Shown: positions 30,019 to 38,656 of the stretch, in pieces
Layout: every line of letters starts with the position of its first letter
How positions within the stretch are numbered: the first letter of the stretch is position 1
DNA from: Solimonas sp. K1W22B-7
GTDB taxonomy: Bacteria > Pseudomonadota > Gammaproteobacteria > Nevskiales > Nevskiaceae
Direction: 5' to 3'
Length of the DNA: 64,000 nucleotides
NCBI RefSeq assembly: GCF_003428335.1
Contig: NZ_CP031704.1
Coordinates: 434,001 to 498,000 of the forward strand
Notes under the pieces: model-generated
Databases searched by the model: none
Told to the model about the DNA's origin: nothing
Seen by the model: only the letters and a program-made list of their open reading frames with translations
Made by a program: the position numbers and the translations under genes

Positions 30019-32837
30019 TCCGCGCCGCTGCTGCCCTGGGCTTGTTGCTGGCCGGCGCCTCCGCGCTGGCCGCCGACGCGGTTTCCACCGTCGGCTCCGT
30101 CACCGAGAACAACGGCCTGTCGAAGAACGGCTGGCTGCTGGTGCGCACCCCCAGCATCCTGCGCGTGACCGGCTCGGAGCAGGTCACGCCGGACCTGCGC
30201 CTCGCGCTGGAGCAGTACGACCGCCTGCAGGAACTGCCGGACGTGGATCCGGCGATCCGCGCCGAGGCGCTGCGCCGCTCCGCCGACCTGCGCATCCGCA
30301 TCGCCGAGGACAGCGGCTCGCTGGATCCGGCGGAGTTGCGCAAGGCGGTGCAGGCCTACCAGAAGCTGATGGCCGAGCAGCCCGCCTACGTGCGCGCCGA
30401 CCGCGTGCTCTACCAGATGGCGCACGCCAGCGAACTGCTCGGCGACGAGGCCCTGTCCATCGCCAGCCTGAGCCTGCTGGGGCAGAAGTATCCGCAGTCG
30501 ATCCGCCGTGCCGATGCGCAGTTCCGCGCCGCCGAGCTGCTCTATCGCGACCGCCGCTACGCCGCCGCCGAGGAGCAGTACCGCCAGGTGGTGGCGCTGG
30601 GCGACAAGACGCCGCTGTTCGAGCCGGCGCAGTACAAGTACGCCTGGTCGCTGCTGCAGCAGTCCAGGCATGAGCAGGCGCTGCCGGTATTCATCGCGGT
30701 GCTGGAGCGCGAGCTGCCGCCGGGCGAGCTGAGCGATCCCAGGGCGGCGATCGCCGCGGTGCGCAGCGGCCGTGCCGAGCTGGCCGGCGATGCGCTGCGC
30801 GGCATCGGCCTGTCGCTGGCGGCGCTGGGCGGCGGTGCCGCGCTCAACCGCCAGTTCGCGCAGTCCGGCGAGCCGCGCTTCGCCGCCCTGCTGCACACGG
30901 CGCTGGGCGAGCAGCTGCTGCAGAAGCGCCGCTACACCGACGCCGCGGCCAGCTACCTCGCCTTCATCGAGCGCCATCCGCGCCATGCGCTGGCGCCCGG
31001 CTTCCAGCGCCAGGCCATCGCCGCCTACGAGCGCGGCGGCTTTACCGAGCAGTTGCTGGCGGCCAAGGAAACCTATGTGCGCGACTACGCGCCGGGCAGC
31101 AGCTACTGGGCCGCGGCGGCGGCGCCGGCCGAGGTGCAGGCGCAGGTGCGCAAGGACATCGAGGAACTTGGCCGCCATTACCAGGCCAGTGCCCAGCGCG
31201 CCGCGGCAGGGCCGGTGAGGCAGGCGCAGTTCCTCAAGGCGGCCGGCTGGTACCAGCGCTGGCTGGAGCTGTACCCCAAGGATGCGCAGGCTTCCGCCAT
31301 CCACCTGCTGCAGGCCGATGCGCTGCTCGATGGCGGCCGGCCCGACGAGGCGGCACGGCAATACGCGCGCGTCGCCTACGACTACCCGGCGCATGCGCGC
31401 AGCGCCGAGGCGGCGTATGCGGCGGTGCAGGCCTGGCAGCAGGCGGCGGCCGTGCCGGCGGCGCGCAGCGAGGCCCTGCGCCAGTCGGTGGCCGCCGGCC
31501 TCAAGCTGTCCGACCGCTACCCGCAGCATCCGCAGCGCGCCACCGTGCTGGCGCGCGCGGCAGGGGATCTCTACGAACTGGGCGATCACGCCCAGGCGCA
31601 GCTGCAGGCGCAGCGCGTGCTCGACGGCTCGCCGCAGCTGCCGCCGGAACTGGCGCGCAGCGTCCTGGGCATCGTTGCCGACGCACGCTATGCGCAGCAG
31701 CAGTACGACGCGGCCGAAGCGGCCTATGCCGCGCTGCTGCAGCGCATCCCGGCCGGCGATGCCGCGAGGCAAACCACGGTCGAGCAGCTCGCCGCCTCGA
31801 TCTATCGCCAGGCCGAGGCCGCGCGCGCCGCCGGTGACCTGCGCACCGCCGCCAGCGCCTTCCAGCGCGTCGGCCGCGCCGCCCCGGAGGCCGGCATCCG
31901 CGCCACCGCCGATTACGACGCCGCGGCCGCGCTGATGGCGCTGCAGGACTGGCCGCAGGCGCAGGCCGCGCTGGAATCCTTCCGCGCACGCTATCCGCAG
32001 CAGGCGCTGCTGCCGGACGTGGATCGCAAGCTGGCGCTGGCCTACCAGAAGGGTGGCCGCCCGGCGCAGGCCGCCGACGCCTTCGCGCGCATCGCCGCGC
32101 GCAGCGACGAAACCCCGTCACTGCGCCGCGATGCCGCCTGGCTCGCCGCCGAACTCTACGGCGAGGCGCGCATGCCGCCGGCCAGCCAGCGCGCCTACGA
32201 GGACTACCTGTCGCGCTATCCGCAGCCGCTGGAACAGGCGCAGCTGGCGCGCCGCCGCCTGGCCGACTACGCCCGCGATGCCGACCCGGCGCGCTACGCC
32301 CGCTGGCTCGGCGAACTGGTGGACGCCGATGCCCGTGGCGCTGGCGCGCGCACCCCGCAGACGCGCCTGCTCGCGGCGCAGGCCAGCCTGGAGCTGGGCC
32401 GCATGGAAGCCGCCAAGGCCCGCGAACTGGCGCTGCGCCTGCCGGTGGAAAAGACCCTGCCGACGCGCAAGGCCGCCACCGAGCGCGCCATCGCCGGGCT
32501 CAACCGCGCTGCCGGCTATGGCTTCGCCGAGGTCACCACCGCCGCCACCTACGACCTGGGCGCCGTCTACCGCGACTTCGGCCGCGCGCTGCTGGTGTCC
32601 GAACGTCCGCGCGAGCTGCGCGGCGAGGCGCTGGAGGAATACGAGCTGCTGCTCGAGGAGCAGGCCTATCCCTTCGAGGAGAAGGCGATCCAGGCGCACG
32701 AGCTGAACCTGCAGCGCTTGCGCCAGGGCCTGTGGAACGAATCGATTCGCCGCAGTACCTGGGCGCTGGCGGAACTGGCGCCGGGCAAGTACGGCAAGCA
32801 GGACCAGAGGGAGACGACCTATGAAGCGCTGCGCTGA
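30015..32837 (+). CDS. Large exported TPR protein
   Basis: The product has 940 residues. After a signal peptide (to about residue 20, ALAADA) nearly the whole length is tetratricopeptide or Sel1-like helical pairs (AAEEQYRQVVALGDKTPLFEPAQYKYAWSLL is one such unit at about 180), the pattern of YbgF/BamD-type and GltE-type scaffold proteins. It starts at a GTG overlapping the previous stop (GTGA) and its end overlaps the next gene by 17 bases. It is probably the periplasmic scaffold of the envelope complex encoded here. Confidence 0.8.
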   Translation: MIRAAAALGLLLAGASALAADAVSTVGSVTENNGLSKNGWLLVRTPSILRVTGSEQVTPDLRLALEQYDRLQELPDVDPAIRAEALRRSADLRIRIAEDSGSLDPAELRKAVQAYQKLMAEQPAYVRADRVLYQMAHASELLGDEALSIASLSLLGQKYPQSIRRADAQFRAAELLYRDRRYAAAEEQYRQVVALGDKTPLFEPAQYKYAWSLLQQSRHEQALPVFIAVLERELPPGELSDPRAAIAAVRSGRAELAGDALRGIGLSLAALGGGAALNRQFAQSGEPRFAALLHTALGEQLLQKRRYTDAAASYLAFIERHPRHALAPGFQRQAIAAYERGGFTEQLLAAKETYVRDYAPGSSYWAAAAAPAEVQAQVRKDIEELGRHYQASAQRAAAGPVRQAQFLKAAGWYQRWLELYPKDAQASAIHLLQADALLDGGRPDEAARQYARVAYDYPAHARSAEAAYAAVQAWQQAAAVPAARSEALRQSVAAGLKLSDRYPQHPQRATVLARAAGDLYELGDHAQAQLQAQRVLDGSPQLPPELARSVLGIVADARYAQQQYDAAEAAYAALLQRIPAGDAARQTTVEQLAASIYRQAEAARAAGDLRTAASAFQRVGRAAPEAGIRATADYDAAAALMALQDWPQAQAALESFRARYPQQALLPDVDRKLALAYQKGGRPAQAADAFARIAARSDETPSLRRDAAWLAAELYGEARMPPASQRAYEDYLSRYPQPLEQAQLARRRLADYARDADPARYARWLGELVDADARGAGARTPQTRLLAAQASLELGRMEAAKARELALRLPVEKTLPTRKAATERAIAGLNRAAGYGFAEVTTAATYDLGAVYRDFGRALLVSERPRELRGEALEEYELLLEEQAYPFEEKAIQAHELNLQRLRQGLWNESIRRSTWALAELAPGKYGKQDQRETTYEALR

Positions 32838-33459
32838 ACTTTGCGCATCGGCGATGCTGGCATGGATGCTGGCCGCCTGCGCCGGCGGTCCGCCGCCGCG
32901 CCCGATGCCCACCGCCGCACCTGCCGCCAGCCAGCCGCGGCCGCCGCCGGCACCCACCAGCGGCAGCGCCGAACAGCGCTACCAGGAAGCGCTGGCGCTG
33001 CTGAAGAACGGCCAGCGCCCGCCGGCGCAGGCGCTGCTGCTGACGCTGACGCGCGAGTACCCGGAGCTGTCGGGTCCCTGGACCACGCTGGGCATCACCC
33101 AGGCACAGGCGAAGCAGCGCGACGCGGCCATCGCCAGTTTCGCGCGCGCGGTCGCGGCCAATCCGCGCAACGCCGTGGCGCACAACTGGCTCGGCAGCCT
33201 GTATCGCGAGACCGGCAATTTCGGTGCCGCCGAGCAGGCCTATCGCAAGGCCCTGGCGGCGCAGCCCGACTATGCCGCCGCGCACCTGAACCTGGCGATC
33301 CTCTACGACGTGTCGCTGCGCCGGCCGCAGCAGGCGCTGGCGTACTACCGCAGCTACCAGCAGTACCAGGGCGGCGACAAGCTGATCGTCAGCGCCTGGA
33401 TCAAGGAACTGGAAGCCGGCGCGCCGGCGCCGGTCAGCGTCGCCGGGGTGCAGCCATGA
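32821..33459 (+). CDS. TPR lipoprotein
   Basis: The 212-residue protein has a lipobox MLAACAGG (cysteine about residue 20), a proline-rich spacer, then three to four TPR units (ALALLKNGQRPPAQALLLTLTREYPE, AVAHNWLGSLYRETGNFGAAEQ). The start is set by GGGAG 8 bases upstream, inside the preceding gene. As an outer-membrane-anchored TPR protein it is the likely contact between the motor complex and the outer membrane. Confidence 0.8.
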   Translation: MKRCAELCASAMLAWMLAACAGGPPPRPMPTAAPAASQPRPPPAPTSGSAEQRYQEALALLKNGQRPPAQALLLTLTREYPELSGPWTTLGITQAQAKQRDAAIASFARAVAANPRNAVAHNWLGSLYRETGNFGAAEQAYRKALAAQPDYAAAHLNLAILYDVSLRRPQQALAYYRSYQQYQGGDKLIVSAWIKELEAGAPAPVSVAGVQP

Positions 33460-33734
33460 GACGTCTGCTGCTGTCGCTGTGCCTGCTGTCCGGCGTTGCA
33501 GCCGCGGAAGCTCCGGCTGCGGAGTCCGGCACCACCATCGTCGGCGAGCAGGAATCCTCGGTCGGCCTGTTCCTGACGCCCTGGCAGGACGAGCGCGCCA
33601 GCGACCTCGATCGCCCGCCTTCGCGCCTGGCGCCGGCGACGCCGTCGCTGGACGCGACCGACTTCGGCCGCAGCGCGGCCGCCTACGAAACCTTGCTGGC
33701 CTATCGACGCGAGCAGTTGCAGCGCGTGCACTGA
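33456..33734 (+). CDS. Small exported protein of the ExbBD operon
   Basis: The 92-residue protein has a signal peptide (RRLLLSLCLLSGVAAAEAP) and a short acidic body with SSVGLFLTPWQDERASDLDRPPS in the middle. It starts by ATGA overlap. I do not recognise it; its fixed place between the TPR lipoprotein and ExbB suggests an accessory part of the complex. Confidence 0.7.
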   Translation: MRRLLLSLCLLSGVAAAEAPAAESGTTIVGEQESSVGLFLTPWQDERASDLDRPPSRLAPATPSLDATDFGRSAAAYETLLAYRREQLQRVH

Positions 33735-33756
33735 TTGATTGCAGACGGAGTACATT

Positions 33757-34398
33757 ATGGAAAACCTCGCACCCCTGGCCCGCTTCTTCCACGGTGGCGG
33801 CGTCTTCATGTATCCCATCGCATTGACCCTGGGCCTGGCCCTCGCGGTAGCGATCGAACGATTTTTCTTCCTGATGCGCTGGAAGCGCGACAACAAGCGT
33901 CTCTGGTCGGAGGTCTCGCCGCTGCTGGCGCAGGGCGATCTTGCCGGCGCCGAACTGCTCACCGCCAGCTCCGAGACCGCGGTGGCCAGGATCCTCGCCA
34001 ACGGCCTGGCGCAGACGCGCATCGACAGCCGCCGCAGCGAACTGGAGATCGCCACCGAGGAAGGCCTGATGGAAGTGCTGCCGGCCATCGAGCGGCGCAC
34101 GCACTACCTGGCCACCTTCTCCAACGTGGCCACCCTGCTGGGCCTGCTCGGCACCGTGTTGGGCCTGATCGGCGCCTTCGCCGCGCTGGGCGCGGCCGAT
34201 GCCTCGCAGAAGGCCGACCTGCTGTCGGCGGGCATTTCCGAGGCGATGAACTGCACCGCCTTCGGCCTGATGGTGGCGATCCCCTCGCTGCTGCTGCACT
34301 CCTGGCTGCAGAGCCGCACCGGCGAACTGGTCGACAGCCTGGAGTCGGTCTGCTCGCGCTTCGTCAGCAGTATCTGCAACCCGGCACGGGCGCGCTGA
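33757..34398 (+). CDS. ExbB/TolQ/MotA-family proton channel
   Basis: The 213-residue protein has the ExbB build: one N-terminal helix (about 15-38), a cytoplasmic loop of about 90 residues, and two long C-terminal helices with NVATLLGLLGTVLGLIGAF and GISEAMNCTAFGLMVAIPSLL. With ExbD it forms the proton-driven stator that powers a TonB-like partner across the periplasm. Two exbD genes and a TonB-like gene follow directly. I do not give it a symbol since this is a paralogous system, not the siderophore exbB. Confidence 0.92.
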   Translation: MENLAPLARFFHGGGVFMYPIALTLGLALAVAIERFFFLMRWKRDNKRLWSEVSPLLAQGDLAGAELLTASSETAVARILANGLAQTRIDSRRSELEIATEEGLMEVLPAIERRTHYLATFSNVATLLGLLGTVLGLIGAFAALGAADASQKADLLSAGISEAMNCTAFGLMVAIPSLLLHSWLQSRTGELVDSLESVCSRFVSSICNPARAR

Positions 34399-34405
34399 AC
34401 GGAAC

Positions 34406-34960
34406 ATGGCCATGCACTCCTGGTCCGCACTCGAAGACGAGCCGCCCCGCGCCAGCCCGCGCCGCGAGCGGCGGCAGCGGCGCTTGCTGCGCTCGGGCGA
34501 GCAGGAAGAGCTGAACCTGGTGTCGATGATCGACGTGTTCGCCGTGCTGGTGTTCTTCCTGCTGGTCAGTTCCTCGGTCGCCGCCACGCGCCTCAAGGTC
34601 TTCGGTCTGGATCTGCCGGCGCCGGGCGCCGCCGTGGCGACGCAGGACCTGCCGCCGCCGGTGGTGCGCCTGCTGCCGGATGGTCTGCAGGTGGAGGCGG
34701 CGCCGGCCAGGACCAGGCGCCTGCCGCGTACGGCACAGGGCCATGACCTCAACGCGCTGTCCGCACTGCTGGTGCAGGCCAAGCGGGCCGCACCGACGCA
34801 GCAGCAGGCCACGTTGCTGGTGGACGCCGATGTCGCCTACGACGATGTCGTGCAGGTGATGGAGACGCTGCGCCAGGCGCCGGTATCGGCGCGCCTGCAG
34901 GGATTGCCCGCCGAATTGTTTCCGCAGATCGCCATCGGCGATGTGGAAGGCCGCTCGTGA
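34406..34960 (+). CDS. ExbD/TolR-family protein, copy 1
   Basis: The 184-residue protein has a basic cytoplasmic N-terminus (RRERRQRRLLR), a single helix with the essential aspartate in LNLVSMIDVFAVLVFFLLV, and a periplasmic domain. The helix is nearly the same as in the next gene, so the two arose by duplication, while the periplasmic domains differ. Two ExbD types usually form a heterodimer inside the ExbB pentamer. Confidence 0.9.
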   Translation: MAMHSWSALEDEPPRASPRRERRQRRLLRSGEQEELNLVSMIDVFAVLVFFLLVSSSVAATRLKVFGLDLPAPGAAVATQDLPPPVVRLLPDGLQVEAAPARTRRLPRTAQGHDLNALSALLVQAKRAAPTQQQATLLVDADVAYDDVVQVMETLRQAPVSARLQGLPAELFPQIAIGDVEGRS

Positions 34961-35433
34961 ACGCGCGCCAGCGCCAGCGACGACAGGGCCGCGAGCTGCG
35001 CGCCCGCTCGCGCCGGGCCGGCATCAACCTGGTGTCGATGATCGACGTGTTCGCGGTGCTGGTGTTCTTCCTGCTGGTCAATGCCCTGGTGGTGCAGGTG
35101 ATCCCGACGCCGCCGGCGCTGCAGTTGCCGGCCGCGGCGATCGCGCCCGAGCCGCGGCCCGGCATCGCGATCACGGTCGGCACCGAAGAGGTGCGCCTGG
35201 GTGAGCGCGTGGTGCAGAGCACCGCCCAGCTCCTGCGCGGCGACAGCAAGGCCCTGCGTGCCGCGCTGGCACAGCTGCCGATGGCCAATGACAAGGATCG
35301 TGGCGAGATCAACATCCTCGCCGACAAGCGCGTGTCCTACCGCGCGCTGCGCGAGGTGATGAACGCCTGCAGCGACAGCCGCTATGCACAGGTTTCGCTG
35401 GCGGTGGCAGACAAGCCCGGTGGTGGTGCGTGA
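34957..35433 (+). CDS. ExbD/TolR-family protein, copy 2
   Basis: The 158-residue protein has the same helix, INLVSMIDVFAVLVFFLLV, as copy 1, followed by a typical ExbD periplasmic fold (VTVGTEEVRLGERVV, INILADKRVSYRALREVM). It starts at a GTG overlapping the previous stop. Having two different ExbD subunits is characteristic of Agl/Glt-type and some TonB2-type systems. Confidence 0.9.
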   Translation: MNARQRQRRQGRELRARSRRAGINLVSMIDVFAVLVFFLLVNALVVQVIPTPPALQLPAAAIAPEPRPGIAITVGTEEVRLGERVVQSTAQLLRGDSKALRAALAQLPMANDKDRGEINILADKRVSYRALREVMNACSDSRYAQVSLAVADKPGGGA

Positions 35434-36353
35434 GCACCGCGACAGTGCCGCGCCTCGGCGACCGATGGGGTGTCGTCGCCGAATCCGACCGGCGCTTCCA
35501 GCGCTGGATGGCGCTGAGCGTCAGCCTGGTGCTGGCCGCGATGATCGCCCTGCAGTTCTGGCAACAGGTCGAACCCGACCCGCAGCCCGAGCCCATCCGC
35601 GTGACCCTGCTGCCTCCGCCACCACCGCCTGCACCGAAAGTGGAGCGCGCCGCGGTGGAACCGCCCGCTCCCAAGCCGGCGCCGAAGCCCGCACCGAAAC
35701 CGGTTGAGCGTGCCAGGCCGGCACCGGCACCGGCACCGGCACCGTCGGCGCGCGAGATCGCGGCGCGCTCGGGGTTGATGTCGATGCGCAACCAGCTGTC
35801 GTCGATGCGGGACGCCGCACCGACCGCCGGCCCGCAGACCCTGCTGCGCGAGTCCGCGGTGTCCTCCAGTAATCGCCGCAGCGGCGAGTCGCTGGCGGCC
35901 ACCGCGAGCAGCGGCAGCAGCGGCATCGGACAAGGCTCGCGCAGCGTCACCGCAGTGCAGGGCACGGGCACGCTCGGTGCGCGGCGCACCAGCGAAGTAC
36001 ACAGCGGGCTGGGTGCAGGCCGGGATGAACCCGGCGGCGCCGGCCAGGACGCCGGAGGTTCGCGCTCGCTCAAGGAACTGCAGCTGGCTTTCGACCGCAA
36101 CAAGTCTTCGCTGTTCTCGATCTTCAACCGCGCCGCACGCGAAAGCACCGACCTGGGCTCGGGCAAGATCGTCGTCAGCCTGACCATCGCCCCCGACGGA
36201 TCGGTCACGCGCTGCGAGCTGGTCTCCAGCAGTTTTGCCAACCCCGATCTCGAGACCAAGATCCTGCAGCGCGTGCGCATGCTCAACTTCGGCGCGAAGA
36301 ATGTGCCGGCCTATACCTACGCGAACTATCCGATCAATTTCCTGCCGTCATAG
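35430..36353 (+). CDS. TonB-like protein with AgmX/PglI C-terminal domain
   Basis: The 307-residue protein has one N-terminal membrane helix (about 29-46, ALSVSLVLAAMIALQFW), a proline-alanine-lysine segment (PPPPPAPKVERAAVEPP...), a low-complexity middle, and a C-terminal AgmX/PglI domain (about 215-307: LQLAFDRNKSSLFSIFNRAAR, KIVVSLTIAPDGSVTRCELV). It is the energy transducer moved by the ExbB/ExbD motor. GTG start overlaps the previous stop, so all eight genes are coupled or nearly so. The second sigma-54 promoter lies 27 bases after the stop. Confidence 0.88.
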   Translation: MSTATVPRLGDRWGVVAESDRRFQRWMALSVSLVLAAMIALQFWQQVEPDPQPEPIRVTLLPPPPPPAPKVERAAVEPPAPKPAPKPAPKPVERARPAPAPAPAPSAREIAARSGLMSMRNQLSSMRDAAPTAGPQTLLRESAVSSSNRRSGESLAATASSGSSGIGQGSRSVTAVQGTGTLGARRTSEVHSGLGAGRDEPGGAGQDAGGSRSLKELQLAFDRNKSSLFSIFNRAARESTDLGSGKIVVSLTIAPDGSVTRCELVSSSFANPDLETKILQRVRMLNFGAKNVPAYTYANYPINFLPS

Positions 36354-36379
36354 GACCGGATAGTGCGTTGCAGCATAAG

Positions 36380-36395
36380 TGGCATGGCGTTTGCT
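36380..36395 (+). promoter_or_regulatory. Sigma-54 promoter of the DUF3034-globin operon
   Basis: TGGCATGGCGTTTGCT with GG at 36381-36382 and GC at 36393-36394, ten bases apart. The start of transcription should be near 36405, giving a leader of about 170 bases. Confidence 0.9.
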
Positions 36396-36408
36396 TAGTT
36401 TGAAAACA

Positions 36409-36518
36409 GTGAGCCGAGAAGGCTCGCAAACAGGGAGCGGTCAGAGTCGAGCGCCCCGAACGGACAGAGACGTCCACGTTACCGGCATTGCAGCCGGCCA
36501 ACGTGGACGTTTTTTTTT
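36409..36518 (+). promoter_or_regulatory. ANTAR-type antiterminator and intrinsic terminator in the DUF3034 leader
   Basis: After a first hairpin (36409-36427, five-base loop GAGAA) come P1 GCGGTC-AGAGTC-GAGCGC (36437-36454, one G-G mismatch) and P2 GGAC-AGAGAC-GTCC (36462-36475). Both six-base loops have A at position 1 and G at position 4, the defining ANTAR motif. The terminator stem ACGTCCACGTT (36470-36480) pairs perfectly with AACGTGGACGT (36500-36510) and is followed by nine T. P2 shares 36470-36475 with the terminator, so the two cannot form together: binding of an ANTAR protein to P1-P2 would permit read-through into the DUF3034 gene. Confidence 0.85.
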
Positions 36519-36573
36519 GGGCGGTTGGGAAGCCGGAACGACTCCGGCACTACCACACATAAGGAGTTTCAAG

Positions 36574-37611
36574 ATGAATGGGTCTCAAGGGAGCAAGCTT
36601 CGCCTCTGGTCTTGCGCGGCAGCGATCGGCGCGGCGACGGTATTGCACAGCGGAGTGGCGGCAGCGGGTTACAACGATGGCAAGGTGTTCCTCACCGGCG
36701 GCGTGTTCACGGTCGACGGCGCGGGCGGCGGTGGTGCGGTCCCCTGGGCGACCATCACGGGTTATGAAACCCGCGACGGCATCAACGGCGGCGTGGCGTA
36801 CACCTACGCCAACCTGCCGGCGCTGCAACTCAATGTGTTCGGCGGCGCCGTGGGTTTCTACGATCGGTTCGAGCTGTCCTATGCCACGCATCACCTGTCG
36901 CTGAACCTGTCCAACCTGGACACGGTGGCACTGGTGGCGGAAGCGGCGGGCCTGGATATCGGTACCGATCCCTGGAATTCCACGCTGAAGATGGACGTGT
37001 ACGGTGCCAAGCTGCGCCTGTTCGGCGACGCGGTCTACACCTCGGACAGCTGGATTCCGCAGGTGGCCCTCGGCGGCCTGTACAAGGAAAACAAGTCCAA
37101 GGAACTGATCACCACGCTGGGCGCCAGCAAGTCCAAGGACTGGGAAGCGTACATCGCGGCGACCAAGGTGTTCTTCCCGCTCAGCACGCTGGTCAACGTC
37201 ACTGCGCGTTACACCTCCGCCAATGAAATCGGCCTGACCGGCTTCGGCGAATGCACCGGCAGCGACTGCACCAACGACAAGGAACTTCGTTGGGAACTCT
37301 CCATCGCGCACCTGCTGAGCAAGAACACCGCGGTCGGCTACGAGTACCAGCAGCACGGCGACAATCTCGACGGCAAGAGCGTCACCATCGCCGGTCTGCC
37401 GCTCACCGGCCTGACCAACCTGCTGGGTGGCGTGGTCGGCGGTGTCGAGAGTGCGCTGACGCAGGAGAAGGAAGGCGACTGGCAGGACTTCTTCTTTGCC
37501 TACGCGCCGAACAAGAACCTTTCGTTCGTGATCGCCTACCTGATGCTCGGCAACATCTCGGTGGCCCCGGACCAGAACGGTTTCTACATGTCCATGCACG
37601 CAACGTTCTGA
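36574..37611 (+). CDS. DUF3034 outer-membrane beta-barrel protein
   Basis: The 345-residue protein has a signal peptide (cut near VAAAG, residue 32) and the DUF3034 start GKVFLTGGVFTVDGAGGGG-type glycine run with VPWATITGYETRD. The body is a series of amphipathic strands with aromatic ends (VAYTYANLPALQLNVFGG, FDRFELSYATHHLS-like) and it ends in phenylalanine, as barrels do. AAGGAG is seven bases before the ATG. The function of DUF3034 is unknown; the fold suggests an outer-membrane channel. An exported globin follows 25 bases on. Confidence 0.8.
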   Translation: MNGSQGSKLRLWSCAAAIGAATVLHSGVAAAGYNDGKVFLTGGVFTVDGAGGGGAVPWATITGYETRDGINGGVAYTYANLPALQLNVFGGAVGFYDRFELSYATHHLSLNLSNLDTVALVAEAAGLDIGTDPWNSTLKMDVYGAKLRLFGDAVYTSDSWIPQVALGGLYKENKSKELITTLGASKSKDWEAYIAATKVFFPLSTLVNVTARYTSANEIGLTGFGECTGSDCTNDKELRWELSIAHLLSKNTAVGYEYQQHGDNLDGKSVTIAGLPLTGLTNLLGGVVGGVESALTQEKEGDWQDFFFAYAPNKNLSFVIAYLMLGNISVAPDQNGFYMSMHATF

Positions 37612-37636
37612 CCGGACATCACACAGGAGACAGATC

Positions 37637-38107
37637 ATGAAGAGCTTCAAGTTTGGCCTCGGCCTCATCACCGGAGCGGCGCTGATGGTCGCTGCCGTCC
37701 AGCCCGCCTACGCCGGCGAGCAGAAGACCCGTCCCATCCTCGGCATTCCCAAGAGCGCGCTCGACGACTTCGGCGGCGCGGCGGGCGTGCATGCCTGGGT
37801 GGAAAGCCTGTTCTACTACATCATGCTCGACAACCGCATCAGCCACATCTTCCGCGAGTTCGGCAACGTTGAACGCCAGGTGGCGCTCAACACCCAGCTC
37901 GAGCAGATGGTGCTGGGCGGAGCGGTGGAGTACCAGGGTGCCAGCATGAGCGCGGCGCATGCCGATCTCGGCATCACCATGACGCAGTTCAACGCGGTGG
38001 TGGAAGCGGCGTACAACGCCTGCGAGCGCAACCTCGTGCCCTACAAGACCTGCAATCACCTGATCGCGGCGCTGGCGCCGTTCACCCGGGTGATCGTGAC
38101 GAGGTAG
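37637..38107 (+). CDS. Exported group-1 truncated haemoglobin
   Basis: The 156-residue protein has a signal peptide (to PAYA, about residue 26) before a complete truncated-globin domain: FGGAAGVHAWV, tyrosines 60-61 at the B10 region, F72 at the CD1 position, proximal H108 in SAAHADLGIT, and LAPFTRVIV at the end. Truncated haemoglobins bind oxygen or nitric oxide; most are cytoplasmic, so periplasmic export is unusual. GGAG precedes the start. It shares the DUF3034 transcript, ends at a strong terminator and faces an NsrR-type nitric oxide sensor. Confidence 0.82.
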   Translation: MKSFKFGLGLITGAALMVAAVQPAYAGEQKTRPILGIPKSALDDFGGAAGVHAWVESLFYYIMLDNRISHIFREFGNVERQVALNTQLEQMVLGGAVEYQGASMSAAHADLGITMTQFNAVVEAAYNACERNLVPYKTCNHLIAALAPFTRVIVTR

Positions 38108-38167
38108 GAATAACGGCGCCGCTGCCGGCGCTCCCTCTCCTCGTCCGGCAACGGTTGCCGTTAACTG

Positions 38168-38205
38168 AAGAACCCCGTTGGGATTGCCAACGGGGTTCTT
38201 TTTTT
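38168..38205 (+). terminator. Intrinsic terminator after the globin gene
   Basis: A 14-bp perfect stem (AAGAACCCCGTTGG / CCAACGGGGTTCTT) with a GATTG loop and a seven-T run. Confidence 0.95.
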
Positions 38206-38221
38206 CAGCGGGTGCGCGTGA

Positions 38222-38656
38222 TCAGGCGGCGCGCAGGAGGCGGTGCAGGCGCACCAATGTGGGGCCCTGCACGACATCGGCGAGCGTGTACTTCTTCAGC
38301 TCATCGAGGAAGTTGCGCTCCGCGGCATCCAGTGCGGTCTTGAGCGTGCAGGCGCCGTTGAGCGCGCAGGGGCCGCGTTTGCAGTCGGCCAGGCGGCCGC
38401 TGCCTTCCATGGCCTCGACCACATCGCCGATGCGCAGCTGGTCCATCGGTGTCAGCAGGCGCAGGCCACCGAGACGACCGCTGACGGTCTCGACATAGCC
38501 CAGCTTGCGCAATCCTTGTGCAACCTTGTGGAGATGGTGCGTGGAAACGCGCAGCTGCTCGGAGATGCGCGCGGTGCCGACAGGTTTTCCGTCGGGATTG
38601 CCACCGAGATAAACCAGCAGTCGCAGCGATAAGTCGGTGTAAAGGGAGAGGCGCAC
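38222..38656 (-). CDS. nsrR: NsrR-type Rrf2 regulator (nitric oxide sensor)
   Basis: The 144-residue protein is an Rrf2-family repressor. I start at the GTG 38656 because GGAG lies six bases upstream and the N-terminus then reads MRLSLYTD as in NsrR; the ATG at 38668 lacks a Shine-Dalgarno. With this start, Asp8 and cysteines 92, 97 and 103 (C-X4-C-X5-C) coincide with the known NsrR [4Fe-4S] ligands and spacing. NsrR releases DNA when nitric oxide attacks the cluster. It is convergent with the globin gene and divergent from the ANTAR regulator, 164 bases away. Confidence 0.85.
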   Translation of the reverse strand: MRLSLYTDLSLRLLVYLGGNPDGKPVGTARISEQLRVSTHHLHKVAQGLRKLGYVETVSGRLGGLRLLTPMDQLRIGDVVEAMEGSGRLADCKRGPCALNGACTLKTALDAAERNFLDELKKYTLADVVQGPTLVRLHRLLRAA

